NCBI RefSeq assembly: GCF_039540375.1
Contig: NZ_BAABEX010000005.1
Span: 1-64,000, forward strand
Direction: 5' to 3'
Length of the DNA stretch: 64,000 nt
From: Acidovorax_G lacteus
GTDB taxonomy: Bacteria > Pseudomonadota > Gammaproteobacteria > Burkholderiales > Burkholderiaceae_C
The first letter of the stretch is position 1. The number at the start of each line of letters is the position of its first letter. Below are positions 21,948-31,313 of the stretch, piece after piece. The notes under the pieces were generated by a model, which ran no database searches, was not told where the DNA came from, and saw only the letters and a program-made list of their open reading frames with translations. Made by a program: the position numbers and the translations under genes.

Positions 21948-24215
21948 GTGTTTGCGGTCTACGACGTAGGGGCGTACTCCGTTGCATTGCTCGCGCTGGC
22001 CTTCTTCCTGGTCTGGTCGGGCGACCGGCTCCACCATGCTGCGTGGCTATGGGGCTGGGCGCATCTTGCGCTGGCGCTGGCATCCATCACCGGGTTCCGC
22101 TACCAGCTGGGCGGAGCGCCCTGGCTCGGGGCCGTGGCGGTGCTGCTCACGGGTTTTTATCTCGTGTGCATGTACAGCGCCAACGAGGCGGTGCAGGGCC
22201 GTGTGGTGCCCTGGTGGCGTCTGATGGCTTGGTCGCTGGGCTTGTCGGGGCTGATTGCAGCCGTGGGCTTCGGGGTGGACCAGCTCGCCGGGCGGCTGCT
22301 CGTGCTGGCGCTGATGGTGCTGCTGTACGTCTGGTCCAGCTACTTCTTCTTCACGCGGCTGCAGCTGCCCTGGGTGGGGGGCGCGTTTGCGCTGCGCGCC
22401 GCAGGCTTCGCGTTCCTGCTCATCGACGGGGCGAACTTTTCGACCGTGCACCAAAGCCTGCCTGCGGCACTGACGAGTTGGACCACCAACCTCATTCTGG
22501 GCCTGGTGCTGGTGAGCACGGCCTCGCGCCAGTCGCGCCGGCGGCTGGAGCAGGTGATCCGACACCTGCCGGATGCCGTGGTGGCCCGCCGCATCGACGG
22601 CACGGTGCTGTTCTGCAACGACAGTTTTGCGCGCCTGGCGGGCGTGCGCTCGCCCCGGCTCATGGTGGGCAAGCCTGTGCCGCTGCTGTCGGCCGACGAG
22701 CGCGAGACCGCGCGAGTGGTGCACGAGATCAACGCCGTGGCGGGGCGCGGTGCCATGTCCATGCCGGTCACGATGGAGCGGCGCATTCGCCGTGCCGATG
22801 GCGGGGTGTTTCCGGCCGAGATCATCTATTCGAGCTTCAACGACTTTGGTCAGATCGTGGTGCTGGCCCAGGTGCGCGACCTGACCGAGCGCAAGCAGGC
22901 CGAGGAGGAACGTCTGCGCCTCGTGACCTCCGATCTGCTCACCGGTCTGCCCAACCGCCAGCACCTGGAGTTCAAGCTGCGCGAACTGCTGGCCCGCAGC
23001 GAGGCGCAGAGCCAGCGCTGCGCGCTGTTGCTGATCGACATCGACCACTTCAAGAAGATCAACGACGCGCTGGGCCACCTCAAAGGCGACGAGGTGCTGC
23101 GCGAGATCTCGCAGCTGCTGGGCAGTTGCTGCCAGGGCAGCGACCTGCTGGCCCGCGTGGGCGGTGACGAATTTGTGATGGTGATGTCCGGCCTGGCCGG
23201 ACGCGAGAGCGTGCTGGCGGTGGAAGACCGCGCGCGCCAGGTGCTGGCCCAACTGCAACGCGAGGTGCGCCAGGGCGGGCTGGGCGTGACCATGGGCGCG
23301 AGCATCGGCATCGCGTTCTCGCAGCCGGAGGGCAGCTCGCCGCAGGCGCTGCTGCAGCATGCCGAGCTGGCGCTGTACGAGGCCAAGGCCCACGGCCGTG
23401 GCGAATGGCGCTTCTTCAGCGACGACATGGACGCGCGCCTGGCGGCATCGCTGCGGCTCGAATCGGCGCTGCGCAGTGCGCTGGCCGAGGGCTCTCAAGA
23501 GCTGCAACTGCACTACCAGCCGATCTGCGACGCCCGCACCGGCGCGCCGGTCAAGGTCGAGGCCCTGCTGCGCTGGAACAGCCCCACGCTGGGCCCTGTA
23601 GGCCCCGACCGTTTCATTCCGATTGCCGAGCAGTCGGCGCTGATCCTGGATTTGGGCCATTGGGTGATGAACGAGGCCATGCGCCAGGTGGCCGCCTGGC
23701 GGGCAGCGCATGGGCACGCGCCGGTGGTCAGCGTCAACGTGTCGGTGCGGCAGTTTCTGCACAAGGACTTCGAGCTGCAGCTGTATTCGCTGCTGCTGCT
23801 GCACGGCTTGCCCGCCTCGCAGATCGAGCTGGAACTCACCGAATCGGTGCTGGCCGGGGAGGACGAGGAACTGCAGGGCCTGCTGGCCCGCCTGCGTGAT
23901 GCGGGCTGGGGCCTGTCGCTCGACGACTTCGGCACTGGGTATTCGTCGTTGAGCTACCTCGCGCGCTTTCGCCTGAGCACCGTCAAGATCGACCGCAGCT
24001 TTGTGCGCGGCGTGGATCAGGATGCGCGCAAGCGCTCGCTGGTGCGGGCCATTGTGTCGATGGGGCACAGCCTGGGCCTGGTGGTGGTGGCCGAGGGTGT
24101 GGAGACCGAAGCCGAGCGCGGCGTGCTGTTGCAAGAGGGCTGCGACCAACTCCAGGGCTACCTGCTGGGCCGCCCGGCCCCGGCGCAGGACCGACCGCCC
24201 ACCCCCGCCGCCTGA
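21948..24215 (+). CDS. Membrane PAS-GGDEF-EAL protein
   Basis: A 755-residue dual-domain c-di-GMP protein. About seven membrane segments (~5-200) precede a PAS domain (~210-325), a GGDEF domain (GGDEF at 405-409) and an EAL domain (EALLRW at 538-543, with ELELTESVLAG, DDFGTGYSSL and AEGVETEAE). The position of the GGDEF I-site arginine is glutamine (QGSD), so product inhibition may be lost. GTG at 21948 is chosen because GGGAGG lies 8 bases upstream and the first membrane helix follows directly. It is the last member of the c-di-GMP group. Confidence 0.92.
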   Translation: MFAVYDVGAYSVALLALAFFLVWSGDRLHHAAWLWGWAHLALALASITGFRYQLGGAPWLGAVAVLLTGFYLVCMYSANEAVQGRVVPWWRLMAWSLGLSGLIAAVGFGVDQLAGRLLVLALMVLLYVWSSYFFFTRLQLPWVGGAFALRAAGFAFLLIDGANFSTVHQSLPAALTSWTTNLILGLVLVSTASRQSRRRLEQVIRHLPDAVVARRIDGTVLFCNDSFARLAGVRSPRLMVGKPVPLLSADERETARVVHEINAVAGRGAMSMPVTMERRIRRADGGVFPAEIIYSSFNDFGQIVVLAQVRDLTERKQAEEERLRLVTSDLLTGLPNRQHLEFKLRELLARSEAQSQRCALLLIDIDHFKKINDALGHLKGDEVLREISQLLGSCCQGSDLLARVGGDEFVMVMSGLAGRESVLAVEDRARQVLAQLQREVRQGGLGVTMGASIGIAFSQPEGSSPQALLQHAELALYEAKAHGRGEWRFFSDDMDARLAASLRLESALRSALAEGSQELQLHYQPICDARTGAPVKVEALLRWNSPTLGPVGPDRFIPIAEQSALILDLGHWVMNEAMRQVAAWRAAHGHAPVVSVNVSVRQFLHKDFELQLYSLLLLHGLPASQIELELTESVLAGEDEELQGLLARLRDAGWGLSLDDFGTGYSSLSYLARFRLSTVKIDRSFVRGVDQDARKRSLVRAIVSMGHSLGLVVVAEGVETEAERGVLLQEGCDQLQGYLLGRPAPAQDRPPTPAA

Positions 24216-24583
24216 CGCGCGCCGCCTGCGTCCACGCCGGCGATCGGCTGTGCGGGTGTCAGGCCTCGGCGTCAGGCCCCACGCCCCACGACGCGCCCTT
24301 GGGAAGCTTTGCGTATCGCCCTGCGGTCTGTGCGGGCACGGCCTTGGGCAGTCCGCTGCGTTGCTTATCTTTCCCATAGCGCGGCGATGGGTTGCCAAAA
24401 GCGCCTTGCGGTCCGTCCCGACCCGCACCTGCGCATCCTCGCGAGGGTGATGCAGAGCTTCCCCAGCAACAGCGGGGCGGCAAGTGCCCCGCACGGATGA
24501 ACAGATGTCCGGAGTTGCTATTAAATCAGTAGCTGCTTGTGCTTGATTGATAAGCACGAGCGGCTGATTTGGCTGCAATTCTC
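24216..24583. other. 368-base intergenic gap between convergent genes
   Basis: The gap separates the GGDEF-EAL gene from the convergent XRE regulator. I see no gene in it. The only structured element is the palindromic repeat copy at 24516-24572. Confidence 0.6.
24516..24572 (+). repeat. Dispersed palindromic repeat between convergent genes
   Basis: TTGCTATTAAATCAGTAGC precedes the stem GCTGCTTGTGCTT (24532-24544) / AAGCACGAGCGGC (24552-24564). Two G-T pairs are allowed and the loop is 7 bases. Its place between convergent genes suggests a bidirectional terminator role. Confidence 0.75.
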
Positions 24584-25441
24584 TTATGCCCGTGGCGGCG
24601 GCGCCGTTTCGGCCGCCAGCGTCTGCAGCACCTGTGCCGTGGCCTCGTCCCCCGGGAAAAAGGTCTCGAGCGCCAGCTCCTGCAGCGTGATGTCTGTGGG
24701 CGAGCCAAACACCGTGGTGGTGCTGATCAGGTTCAGCACGCCCCAGGGCGACTCGACGAGGAAGGGCATGAGCACGCCGGGGTGCTCGCCGTCCAGGCGC
24801 TGCGCCTTCTCCGGTGTCTGGCCGGGGTAGGCCTGCAGTTCGGCCAGCAGCGCCTGCAATGCGGCGTCAAAGCTGTGCTGCAGTTGCTGCTGCAGGCGGG
24901 CAAACAGGTGCTCGCGCCATTGGTTGAGGTTGACGATGCGGGGTGCGAGGCCCAACGGGTGCAGGCTCACGCGCAGCAGGTTCACGGGGGGCTGCAGCAG
25001 CGCGGCGTCCACACCCGCCAGCAGCGGCTGCACCATGCGGTTGGCCAGCACCAGGTTCCAGTGCCGGTCAAACGCGACGGCGGGCCAGGGCGCGTGGCGG
25101 TCCAGCAGGTGCTGCACGGCCTGGCGGGCGGCGTGCAGCGACGGGTCGTCCAGCGGCTGCTCGCGGTACATGGGCGCAAAGCCTGCCGCCACCAGCCAGG
25201 CGTTGCGCTCGCGCAGCGGCACGGCCAGGCGCTCGCACAGGCGCAGCACCAGCTCGCGGCTGGGGCTGGCCTTGCCGGTTTCCACGCAGCTCAGGTGCCG
25301 GGGCGAGAGCGCAGCGTCATGGGCCAGCTCTTGCTGGCTCAGGCGGCGTCGCTGTCGCCACAGGCGCAGGTGGTCGCCCACCGACACGCGGCGTGCGGCG
25401 GGCGCGAATGCAGGTGAGTGGGGCTGGGTGTCGGTGCTCAT
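24584..25441 (-). CDS. XRE-family regulator with MmyB-like ligand-binding domain
   Basis: A 285-residue DNA-binding regulator. A helix-turn-helix (~20-78: LSQQELAHDAALSPRHLSCV, then ETGKASPSREL) is followed by an MmyB-like PAS-type domain (VAFDRHWNLVLANRMVQPLL, then NLLRVSLHPLGLAP). This architecture is common in regulators of a divergently transcribed neighbour. The neighbour here is a small four-helix membrane protein. The 136-base space between them contains three ATGACCT/AGGTCAT half-sites. Confidence 0.92.
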   Translation of the reverse strand: MSTDTQPHSPAFAPAARRVSVGDHLRLWRQRRRLSQQELAHDAALSPRHLSCVETGKASPSRELVLRLCERLAVPLRERNAWLVAAGFAPMYREQPLDDPSLHAARQAVQHLLDRHAPWPAVAFDRHWNLVLANRMVQPLLAGVDAALLQPPVNLLRVSLHPLGLAPRIVNLNQWREHLFARLQQQLQHSFDAALQALLAELQAYPGQTPEKAQRLDGEHPGVLMPFLVESPWGVLNLISTTTVFGSPTDITLQELALETFFPGDEATAQVLQTLAAETAPPPRA

Positions 25442-25497
25442 GCCCCGGATTGTGGGCAGCTTTGCCGCGCAGCGGAACGCCCGGGCGGGCGTTGGCC

Positions 25498-25528
25498 ATG
25501 ACCAGAGAGGTCATCGACGCGATGACCT
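25498..25528. promoter_or_regulatory. Operator candidate: three ATGACC(T) half-sites
   Basis: ATGACC (25498-25503), AGGTCAT (25508-25514) and ATGACCT (25522-25528) form two overlapping inverted repeats sharing the middle half-site. They lie in the divergent region between the XRE regulator and the small membrane protein. I infer that they bind the regulator. Confidence 0.55.
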
Positions 25529-25577
25529 GGGCCACCGACCATGGCGGCTCGTTTCAACCCGTTCACAGGAGTTCTGC

Positions 25578-25979
25578 ATGTTCACGATCCAACCCTCCAC
25601 CCTGCGCCGCGTGCTGTGGCTGGACGCCGGCACTGGTTTCGGCATGGCCGCCTCGCACCTGCTGGGCGCAGGGCCCATCGCGCAGTGGACCGGTCTGCCG
25701 GAGGCGCTGGTGGCGCTGGCCGGGGCCCTGTCGCTGCTGGCGGCATGCTTCATGGCCTGGGTGGCATCGCGCCCGCAACTGCCGCAGCCCGGCGTGCGTG
25801 CCATCGTCCTCGGCAACTTCGTCTGGGTGGCCGCCAGCGCCTGGCTGGCCTGGGGCGCGGGTCTGCCGCTCACCACCGTGGGCACAGCCTGGGTGCTGTT
25901 GCAGGGCCTGGCGGTGCTGGTGCTGGCCGAGCTGGAGTGGGCGGGCCTGCGCGCCCCGGCGCTGCGCCCTGCGGTCTGA
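25578..25979 (+). CDS. Small four-helix membrane protein
   Basis: A 133-residue integral membrane protein with four hydrophobic segments (roughly 18-34, 42-62, 72-95, 100-120) and little else. I do not recognise a specific function. An ATG at 25578 with an upstream AGGAG gives the first helix near the N terminus. It is divergent from the XRE/MmyB regulator and probably its target (inference from the intervening operator-like repeats). Confidence 0.8.
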   Translation: MFTIQPSTLRRVLWLDAGTGFGMAASHLLGAGPIAQWTGLPEALVALAGALSLLAACFMAWVASRPQLPQPGVRAIVLGNFVWVAASAWLAWGAGLPLTTVGTAWVLLQGLAVLVLAELEWAGLRAPALRPAV

Positions 25980-25991
25980 GGCTGCTGCGGC

Positions 25992-27374
25992 TTACAGCAG
26001 GCGCGCGATCAGCGCTCCCTCGGCCGGGCCTTCGATGGGGATGCGCACCCGCACTGGGTTGCCGGCCGCTACGGTGACGGGCTGGCCTTCCAGGTCGTGC
26101 ATGGTGGTCAGCGCCATGCGGCGGTTGCCCGAGGGGTGGATGATCTCCAGCGTGTCGCCCACGGCAAAACGGTTCTTGGTTTCCACCTCGGCCCAGCCGT
26201 CGGCCACGGCGCGCACTTCGCCCACAAAGTGGCTGCGGTGCAGGGTCGAGTGGCCGGTTTCGTAGTTCTGGTAGTCCTGCGCGGGGCGGCGCTCCAGCAG
26301 GCCGCCGGTGTAGCCGCGGTTGGCCAGACCTTCGAGTTCGGTGATCAGCGTGGGGTCGAACGGGCGGCCCGCCACGGCGTCGTCGATGGCGCGGCGGTAC
26401 ACCTGGGCGGTGCGCGCCACGTAGTACAGGCTCTTGGTGCGGCCCTCGATCTTGAGCGAATCCACCCCGATCTGCACCAGGCGCTGCACATGCTCGACCG
26501 CGCGCAGGTCCTTGCTGTTCATGATGTACGTGCCGTGCTCGTCCTCCATGATGGGCATGAGCTCGCCCGGACGCCCCATCTCCTCGATCAGGTAGACCTG
26601 GTCGGCCTTGGGGTGGCGCTGGCCGCTGCCACAGGTGCTGCCCTCGGTGGCGGTGAACTGGGCGTCGGCTTCTTCGCGCGCTTTGCCGAAGTCGAAGCCG
26701 GCCTCCATGGGCAGGGCCAGGGCTTCGCCGGTGTTCGGGTCCACCGCGGCGTTGTGGGTTTTGTATTCCCAGCGGCAGGCGTTGGTGCAGGTGCCCTGGT
26801 TGGGGTCGCGCCGGTTGAAGTAGCCCGACAGCAGGCAGCGGCCCGAATAGGCAATGCACAGCGCGCCGTGCACGAACACTTCCAGTTCCATGTCCGGGCA
26901 TTCCTGGCGGATCTTCTCGATCTCGTCCAGGCTCAGCTCGCGCGAGAGGATGATGCGCGTCACGCCCACCTTCTGCCAGAACTTCACCGTGGCCCAGTTG
27001 GTGGTGTTGGCCTGCACCGAGAGGTGCACCTCGGCCTCGGGCCACTTCTCCTTGACCATCATGATCAGCCCCGGGTCGGCCATGATCAGCGCGTCGGGCT
27101 TGCATTCCATCACCGGTTCGATGTCGCGCAGGTACGTGCGCACCTTGTCGTTGTGCGCAATCAGGTTGCTGGTCACAAAGAACTTCTTGCCGCGCGCGTG
27201 CGCTTCGGCTATGCCCTGGGCGATCTGCTCCAGGCGGAACTCGTTGTTGCGTGCGCGCAGGCTGTAGCGCGGCTGGCCCGCGTACACGGCGTCGGCGCCA
27301 AAGTCGTAGGCGGCGCGCATCTTGTCGAGCGAGCCGGCGGGCAGCAGGAGTTCGGGGCTGGCAGGATGGGTCAT
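25992..27374 (-). CDS. trhP: U32 family protein TrhP/YegQ (tRNA 5-hydroxyuridine modification)
   Basis: A 460-residue U32-family protein. It shows the N-terminal ELLLPAGSLDKMRAAYDFGA and the U32 signature EVFVHGALCIAYSGRCLLSG, followed by Cys-containing GTCTNACRWEY, as in enzymes that install 5-hydroxyuridine at wobble position 34 of tRNA. Despite the old peptidase name, family members studied are RNA-modification enzymes. I chose the ATG at 27374. It closes the long minus-strand run that includes tolQRA, 88 bases after tolA. Confidence 0.9.
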   Translation of the reverse strand: MTHPASPELLLPAGSLDKMRAAYDFGADAVYAGQPRYSLRARNNEFRLEQIAQGIAEAHARGKKFFVTSNLIAHNDKVRTYLRDIEPVMECKPDALIMADPGLIMMVKEKWPEAEVHLSVQANTTNWATVKFWQKVGVTRIILSRELSLDEIEKIRQECPDMELEVFVHGALCIAYSGRCLLSGYFNRRDPNQGTCTNACRWEYKTHNAAVDPNTGEALALPMEAGFDFGKAREEADAQFTATEGSTCGSGQRHPKADQVYLIEEMGRPGELMPIMEDEHGTYIMNSKDLRAVEHVQRLVQIGVDSLKIEGRTKSLYYVARTAQVYRRAIDDAVAGRPFDPTLITELEGLANRGYTGGLLERRPAQDYQNYETGHSTLHRSHFVGEVRAVADGWAEVETKNRFAVGDTLEIIHPSGNRRMALTTMHDLEGQPVTVAAGNPVRVRIPIEGPAEGALIARLL

Positions 27375-27462
27375 GGTGGTCTCTGGGTGGTGCAAGCGGG
27401 CCGGGGCGCCCTGGTGGGGCACGTCCGGCCGGGTGGGGCACGTGCGCTGTGTGCCGCCGGAG

Positions 27463-28395
27463 TCAGTCCTGTGGGCGGAAGCCGATCACCAGCGACGAGG
27501 GCACGCGCCCGTCCACATCGCGGGGCAGGGTCTCGGTGCGTTGCAGCGCCCGCACCACGGCGTCGTCCCAGGCCTTGTTGCCGCTGGACTGCGTGAGCCG
27601 GATGCCCGTGATGGTACCGTCAGGCGCGGCGCGCACCTCCACCTCGGCGCGCGGGTTGCCGCTGACCACCTCGGGGTACACGATGTTGGGCTTGACGCGC
27701 GCGGCCACGCGGCCCGCGTAGCTGCCCGAGGGGCCCGAGGAACGCTCGGCCGTACCGCGCGCGTTCTCGCCGCCCGTGGCATTGGCCAGGCCCTGGATGC
27801 GGCGCAGCTGCTCCTGCCGCAATTCTTCGGTGCGGCGGGCTTCTTCGGCCTTGCGGCGCTCCTCGGCCTGCTTCTTCTGGCGCTCTTGTTCGGCCTTCTT
27901 CTGCTCGGCCACGCGGCGCTCCTCGCGTTCCTTTTGCTCGCGTTCTTTCTGCTCGCGTTCCTTGAGTTCGCGTTCTTTCTTGTCTTTCTCGGCGCGTTCG
28001 CGTTCCTTGCGTTCACGTTCCTTCTGTTCGCGCTCGCGCTTCTCCTGTTCCAGGCGCTTGCGTTCCTTTTCCTTCTCGATGGCGATCTGGGCCTCGCGCG
28101 GGTCGGGCTCGGCCACGGGCGGCTTGGGCGGCGGCGCGGGGCGAGGGGCTGGTTCCGGCAGCGGTGGGGGGGGCGGGGGCGGCGGAGGCTCCACCGCGCG
28201 CGGTGCGGCCTCCTGCGGCACGCTGGACCACAGCTCGGCCACCACGGCCGGTTGTTCGGCCGTGGGCTTCCAGTTCACGCCCCAGGTCAGCGCGCCGATC
28301 AGCACCGCATGCACCAGCACGGCCAGCACCACAGCCCGGCCGAGGCCGGGTGGTGCGGGCGGGGCGAGATGGTCGCGGTCGGGATGGGCGGTCAT
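27463..28395 (-). CDS. tolA: Cell-envelope integrity protein TolA
   Basis: The inner-membrane-anchored, periplasm-spanning part of the Tol-Pal system. One membrane helix (~19-41) is followed by a proline-rich stretch (~68-95). A long Lys/Arg/Glu helix (~97-215) is built from KERE/QKERE-like repeats. A TonB-like C-terminal domain (~235-310) contains VYPEVVSGNPRAEVEVRAAP. It lies in the order ybgC-tolQ-tolR-tolA. The tolB and pal genes that usually follow are absent here; trhP follows instead. Confidence 0.95.
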   Translation of the reverse strand: MTAHPDRDHLAPPAPPGLGRAVVLAVLVHAVLIGALTWGVNWKPTAEQPAVVAELWSSVPQEAAPRAVEPPPPPPPPPLPEPAPRPAPPPKPPVAEPDPREAQIAIEKEKERKRLEQEKREREQKERERKERERAEKDKKERELKEREQKEREQKEREERRVAEQKKAEQERQKKQAEERRKAEEARRTEELRQEQLRRIQGLANATGGENARGTAERSSGPSGSYAGRVAARVKPNIVYPEVVSGNPRAEVEVRAAPDGTITGIRLTQSSGNKAWDDAVVRALQRTETLPRDVDGRVPSSLVIGFRPQD

Positions 28396-28425
28396 GGTGC
28401 GCAGAGAGACTGAAAACGCGTCGCC

Positions 28426-28860
<435 letters not shown>

Positions 28861-28878
28861 GGGCTCTCCTGCGTGCGT

Positions 28879-29583
28879 TCAGTGGCCGGATGCCGTGCCA
28901 CCCGGCTGCGCGGCCAGGTTGCGCTGCAGGATGTTGGAGAACTCTTCAATGAAGGTCTCCTGGTGGATGGCCACACGGTCGATGTCGCGCGCAAAGCGGT
29001 TGTAGGCGAGCACCGCCGGAATGGCCGCGAACAGCCCGATGGCCGTGGCCACCAGCGCCTCGGCGATGCCCGGCGCCACGGTGGCCAGCGTGATCTGCTC
29101 CATGCTCGCAAAGCCGGTGAAGGCGTGCATGATGCCCCACACGGTGCCGAACAGGCCCACATAGGGGCTGACCGAGCCGACCGAGGCCAGGAACGACAGG
29201 CTCGATTCGACCACGTCCATCTCGCGCTGAAAGCTCGCGCGCATGGCGCGGCGGGCGCCGTCTAGCAGCGTGCCGGGGTCTGTGATGCGGCGCTCGCGCA
29301 GCTTCTGGAACTCGCGCATGCCACTGGCAAAAATGCGTTCCATCGGGCCGCATTGCTTGGCGTTCTGCACGGCGCCGGCATACAGGTCGTTCAGGCTGGT
29401 GCCCGACCAGAATTCGCGCTCGAAGTCTTCATTGAGCGTCTTGATCTGGCGCAGTGCGAACAGCTTGCGGAAGATGGCCGCCCAGCTGGCCACCGACACG
29501 CTGATCAGCAGCAGCATGACGAGCTGCACAACCCAGCTCGCCTGCAGCACCAGGCTCACGATGGACATGTTGGTGTGGTTCAT
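28879..29583 (-). CDS. tolQ: Tol-Pal system protein TolQ (MotA/ExbB family)
   Basis: A proton-channel subunit of 234 residues with three membrane helices (~12-35, ~137-160, ~172-195). The conserved stretch SVSPYVGLFGTVWGIMHAF and the following APGIAEALVATAIGLFAAIP match TolQ. Its ATG overlaps the stop of ybgC (shared ATGA), so translation is coupled. Confidence 0.96.
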   Translation of the reverse strand: MNHTNMSIVSLVLQASWVVQLVMLLLISVSVASWAAIFRKLFALRQIKTLNEDFEREFWSGTSLNDLYAGAVQNAKQCGPMERIFASGMREFQKLRERRITDPGTLLDGARRAMRASFQREMDVVESSLSFLASVGSVSPYVGLFGTVWGIMHAFTGFASMEQITLATVAPGIAEALVATAIGLFAAIPAVLAYNRFARDIDRVAIHQETFIEEFSNILQRNLAAQPGGTASGH

Positions 29584-30014
29584 GTTGCGGATAAAGAGTG
29601 CACAAGGGCGGCGGGCATGCGCGCCGGCCGCAGGGAATCGCCCGCCACCCAGCCAATGCGGACCTGGGCTTCACACAGCAAAGAGGCGGGCGGGGTGTTC
29701 ACGTCGGAAGAATCGGCAAGCCAAGCCTGCTGGGCGATTGTCAGGGATGCGCGGCCGGCCTCTTGCAGGCGCGCGGTCACCAGAAGTTCGTCGTCCAGCC
29801 GCGCCGGGCGGTGGTAGCGCAGTTGCGCGTCGGTTACGACAAACATTCCACCGGTTTGTTCCCGCAATTGCTGCTGGCCGATGCCGCGGGCGCGCAGCCA
29901 TTCGGTGCGCGCGCGCTCGAAGAACTTGAGGTAGTTGGCATAGAACACGATGCCGCCGGCATCGGTGTCCTCCCAGTACACCCGGATGCGGTGCGTGTAA
30001 GCCGGTGCCTGCAT
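29580..30014 (-). CDS. ybgC: Tol-Pal-associated acyl-CoA thioesterase YbgC
   Basis: A 144-residue hotdog thioesterase of the 4-hydroxybenzoyl-CoA thioesterase type. The active-site segment RVYWEDTDAGGIVFYANYLK holds the conserved Asp, and FERARTEWLR follows. YbgC is the usual first gene of the tol-pal cluster and links phospholipid metabolism to it. The stop overlaps the tolQ start by four bases; the start lies 11 bases after the aminotransferase gene. Confidence 0.93.
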   Translation of the reverse strand: MQAPAYTHRIRVYWEDTDAGGIVFYANYLKFFERARTEWLRARGIGQQQLREQTGGMFVVTDAQLRYHRPARLDDELLVTARLQEAGRASLTIAQQAWLADSSDVNTPPASLLCEAQVRIGWVAGDSLRPARMPAALVHSLSAT

Positions 30015-30025
30015 GGCCGGGGCCT

Positions 30026-31210
30026 TCAGGCCAGTACGCGGCGCAGCCGCGCCACAGCCTCTTCGAGCTGGGCCATGGAATTGGCGGTGGAAAACCGCAC
30101 AAAACGGCCGGTGTCGGCCGTGCCGAAGTCGCGCCCAGGTGTGATGGCCAGGTGCGCGGCGCGCATGATGGCAAATGCGCAATCCCAGCTGCCCTGCACG
30201 CCCAGGCGCTCGGCCGCCTGCGTGCAGTCGGCCCAGGCGTAGAACGCGCCATCGGGCTGCACCGGCACCGCCAGGCCCAGTGATTGCAGCGCAGGAATAA
30301 AAAAGTCCCGGCGCGCGCGGAACTCGGCGCGGCGGCGCTCGTATTCGGCCAGGCTCTCGCGCTCGAAGCAGGCCAGCGCCGCGAGTTGCGACACGGTGCT
30401 CGCGCAAATGAACAGGTTTTGCGCGAGCTTCTCGACTACGGGCACCATGGCCTCAGGCACCACCATCCAGCCCAGGCGCCAGCCCGTCATGTTGAAGTAT
30501 TTGCTGAAGCTGTTGATGCTGACCACCTGCTCATCCAGCGCCAGCGCCGTGTGGCCAAAGCGCTCGTCGTAGCTCAAGCCCAGGTAGATCTCGTCGATCA
30601 GCGTCACGCCGCCGCGTGCCTGCACGGTGGCGTGGATGCGGCGCAGCTCCTCGGGCGCGATCGAGGTGCCCGTGGGGTTGGAGGGCGATGCCAGCAGCAC
30701 GCCCCGCGTGCGTGGGCCCCAGGCCGCCTCGACTTTGGCGGCGCTGAGCTGGAAGCGCTCTTGCGCCGTGGTGGCCAGCAGCACGGCCGTGCCGCCTGCG
30801 GCGCTCACGAAGTGGCGGTTGCAGGGGTAGCTCGGGTCTGGCATCAGCACTTCGTCGCCTTCGTCCACCAACGCCAGGCAGGCCAGCTGCAGCGCGGCCG
30901 AGGCCCCGGCCGTGACCACGATGCGCCGCGCGGGCACCTGCACGCCAAAGCGGTCGGCGTACCACTGGCTGATGCGCTCGCGCAGCGCGGGCAGGCCCAG
31001 TGCCTGCGTGTACTGCGTGGCCCCATCGCGCACGGCACGGGCCGCGGCTTCCTGCACCAGCGGCGGGGCGGTGAAGTCGGGCTCGCCGATGTTCAGGAAG
31101 ATCATCGGCTGGTCGGTGTGTGCCACCTGCTGCGCCAGGGCCTGCGCGGCCTTGGCGACCTCCATCACGTAAAAGGGTTCGATGCGTTCGGCGCGGGCGG
31201 CAAAGTGCAT
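30026..31210 (-). CDS. PLP-dependent aminotransferase (class I/II)
   Basis: A 394-residue fold-type I aminotransferase. It shows IFLNIGEPDF at the N terminus, ASPSNPTGTSI, the PLP-binding Lys in NSFSKYFNMTGWRLGW and a late RFVRFSTAN with the substrate-carboxylate Arg. The substrate cannot be read from sequence alone; aspartate/alanine-type transaminases are nearest in pattern. The ATG at 31210 is used; the open frame upstream is without homology. It lies between nusB and ybgC. Confidence 0.9.
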   Translation of the reverse strand: MHFAARAERIEPFYVMEVAKAAQALAQQVAHTDQPMIFLNIGEPDFTAPPLVQEAAARAVRDGATQYTQALGLPALRERISQWYADRFGVQVPARRIVVTAGASAALQLACLALVDEGDEVLMPDPSYPCNRHFVSAAGGTAVLLATTAQERFQLSAAKVEAAWGPRTRGVLLASPSNPTGTSIAPEELRRIHATVQARGGVTLIDEIYLGLSYDERFGHTALALDEQVVSINSFSKYFNMTGWRLGWMVVPEAMVPVVEKLAQNLFICASTVSQLAALACFERESLAEYERRRAEFRARRDFFIPALQSLGLAVPVQPDGAFYAWADCTQAAERLGVQGSWDCAFAIMRAAHLAITPGRDFGTADTGRFVRFSTANSMAQLEEAVARLRRVLA

Positions 31211-31313
31211 GGTGGTGTGGGCGGGGGCAGCCGCCAGGGGCGGGCCAAAGACGAAGAAGCGCGGCGATGGCGGTGGCCGCGGGAGCCGGCCCGCATGCGG
31301 GCCGTGGCGGCGT

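Noticed and set aside
22047..24578. 843-codon antisense frame opposite the second GGDEF-EAL gene
   Set aside because: Same reasoning: composition artefact of GC-rich codons.
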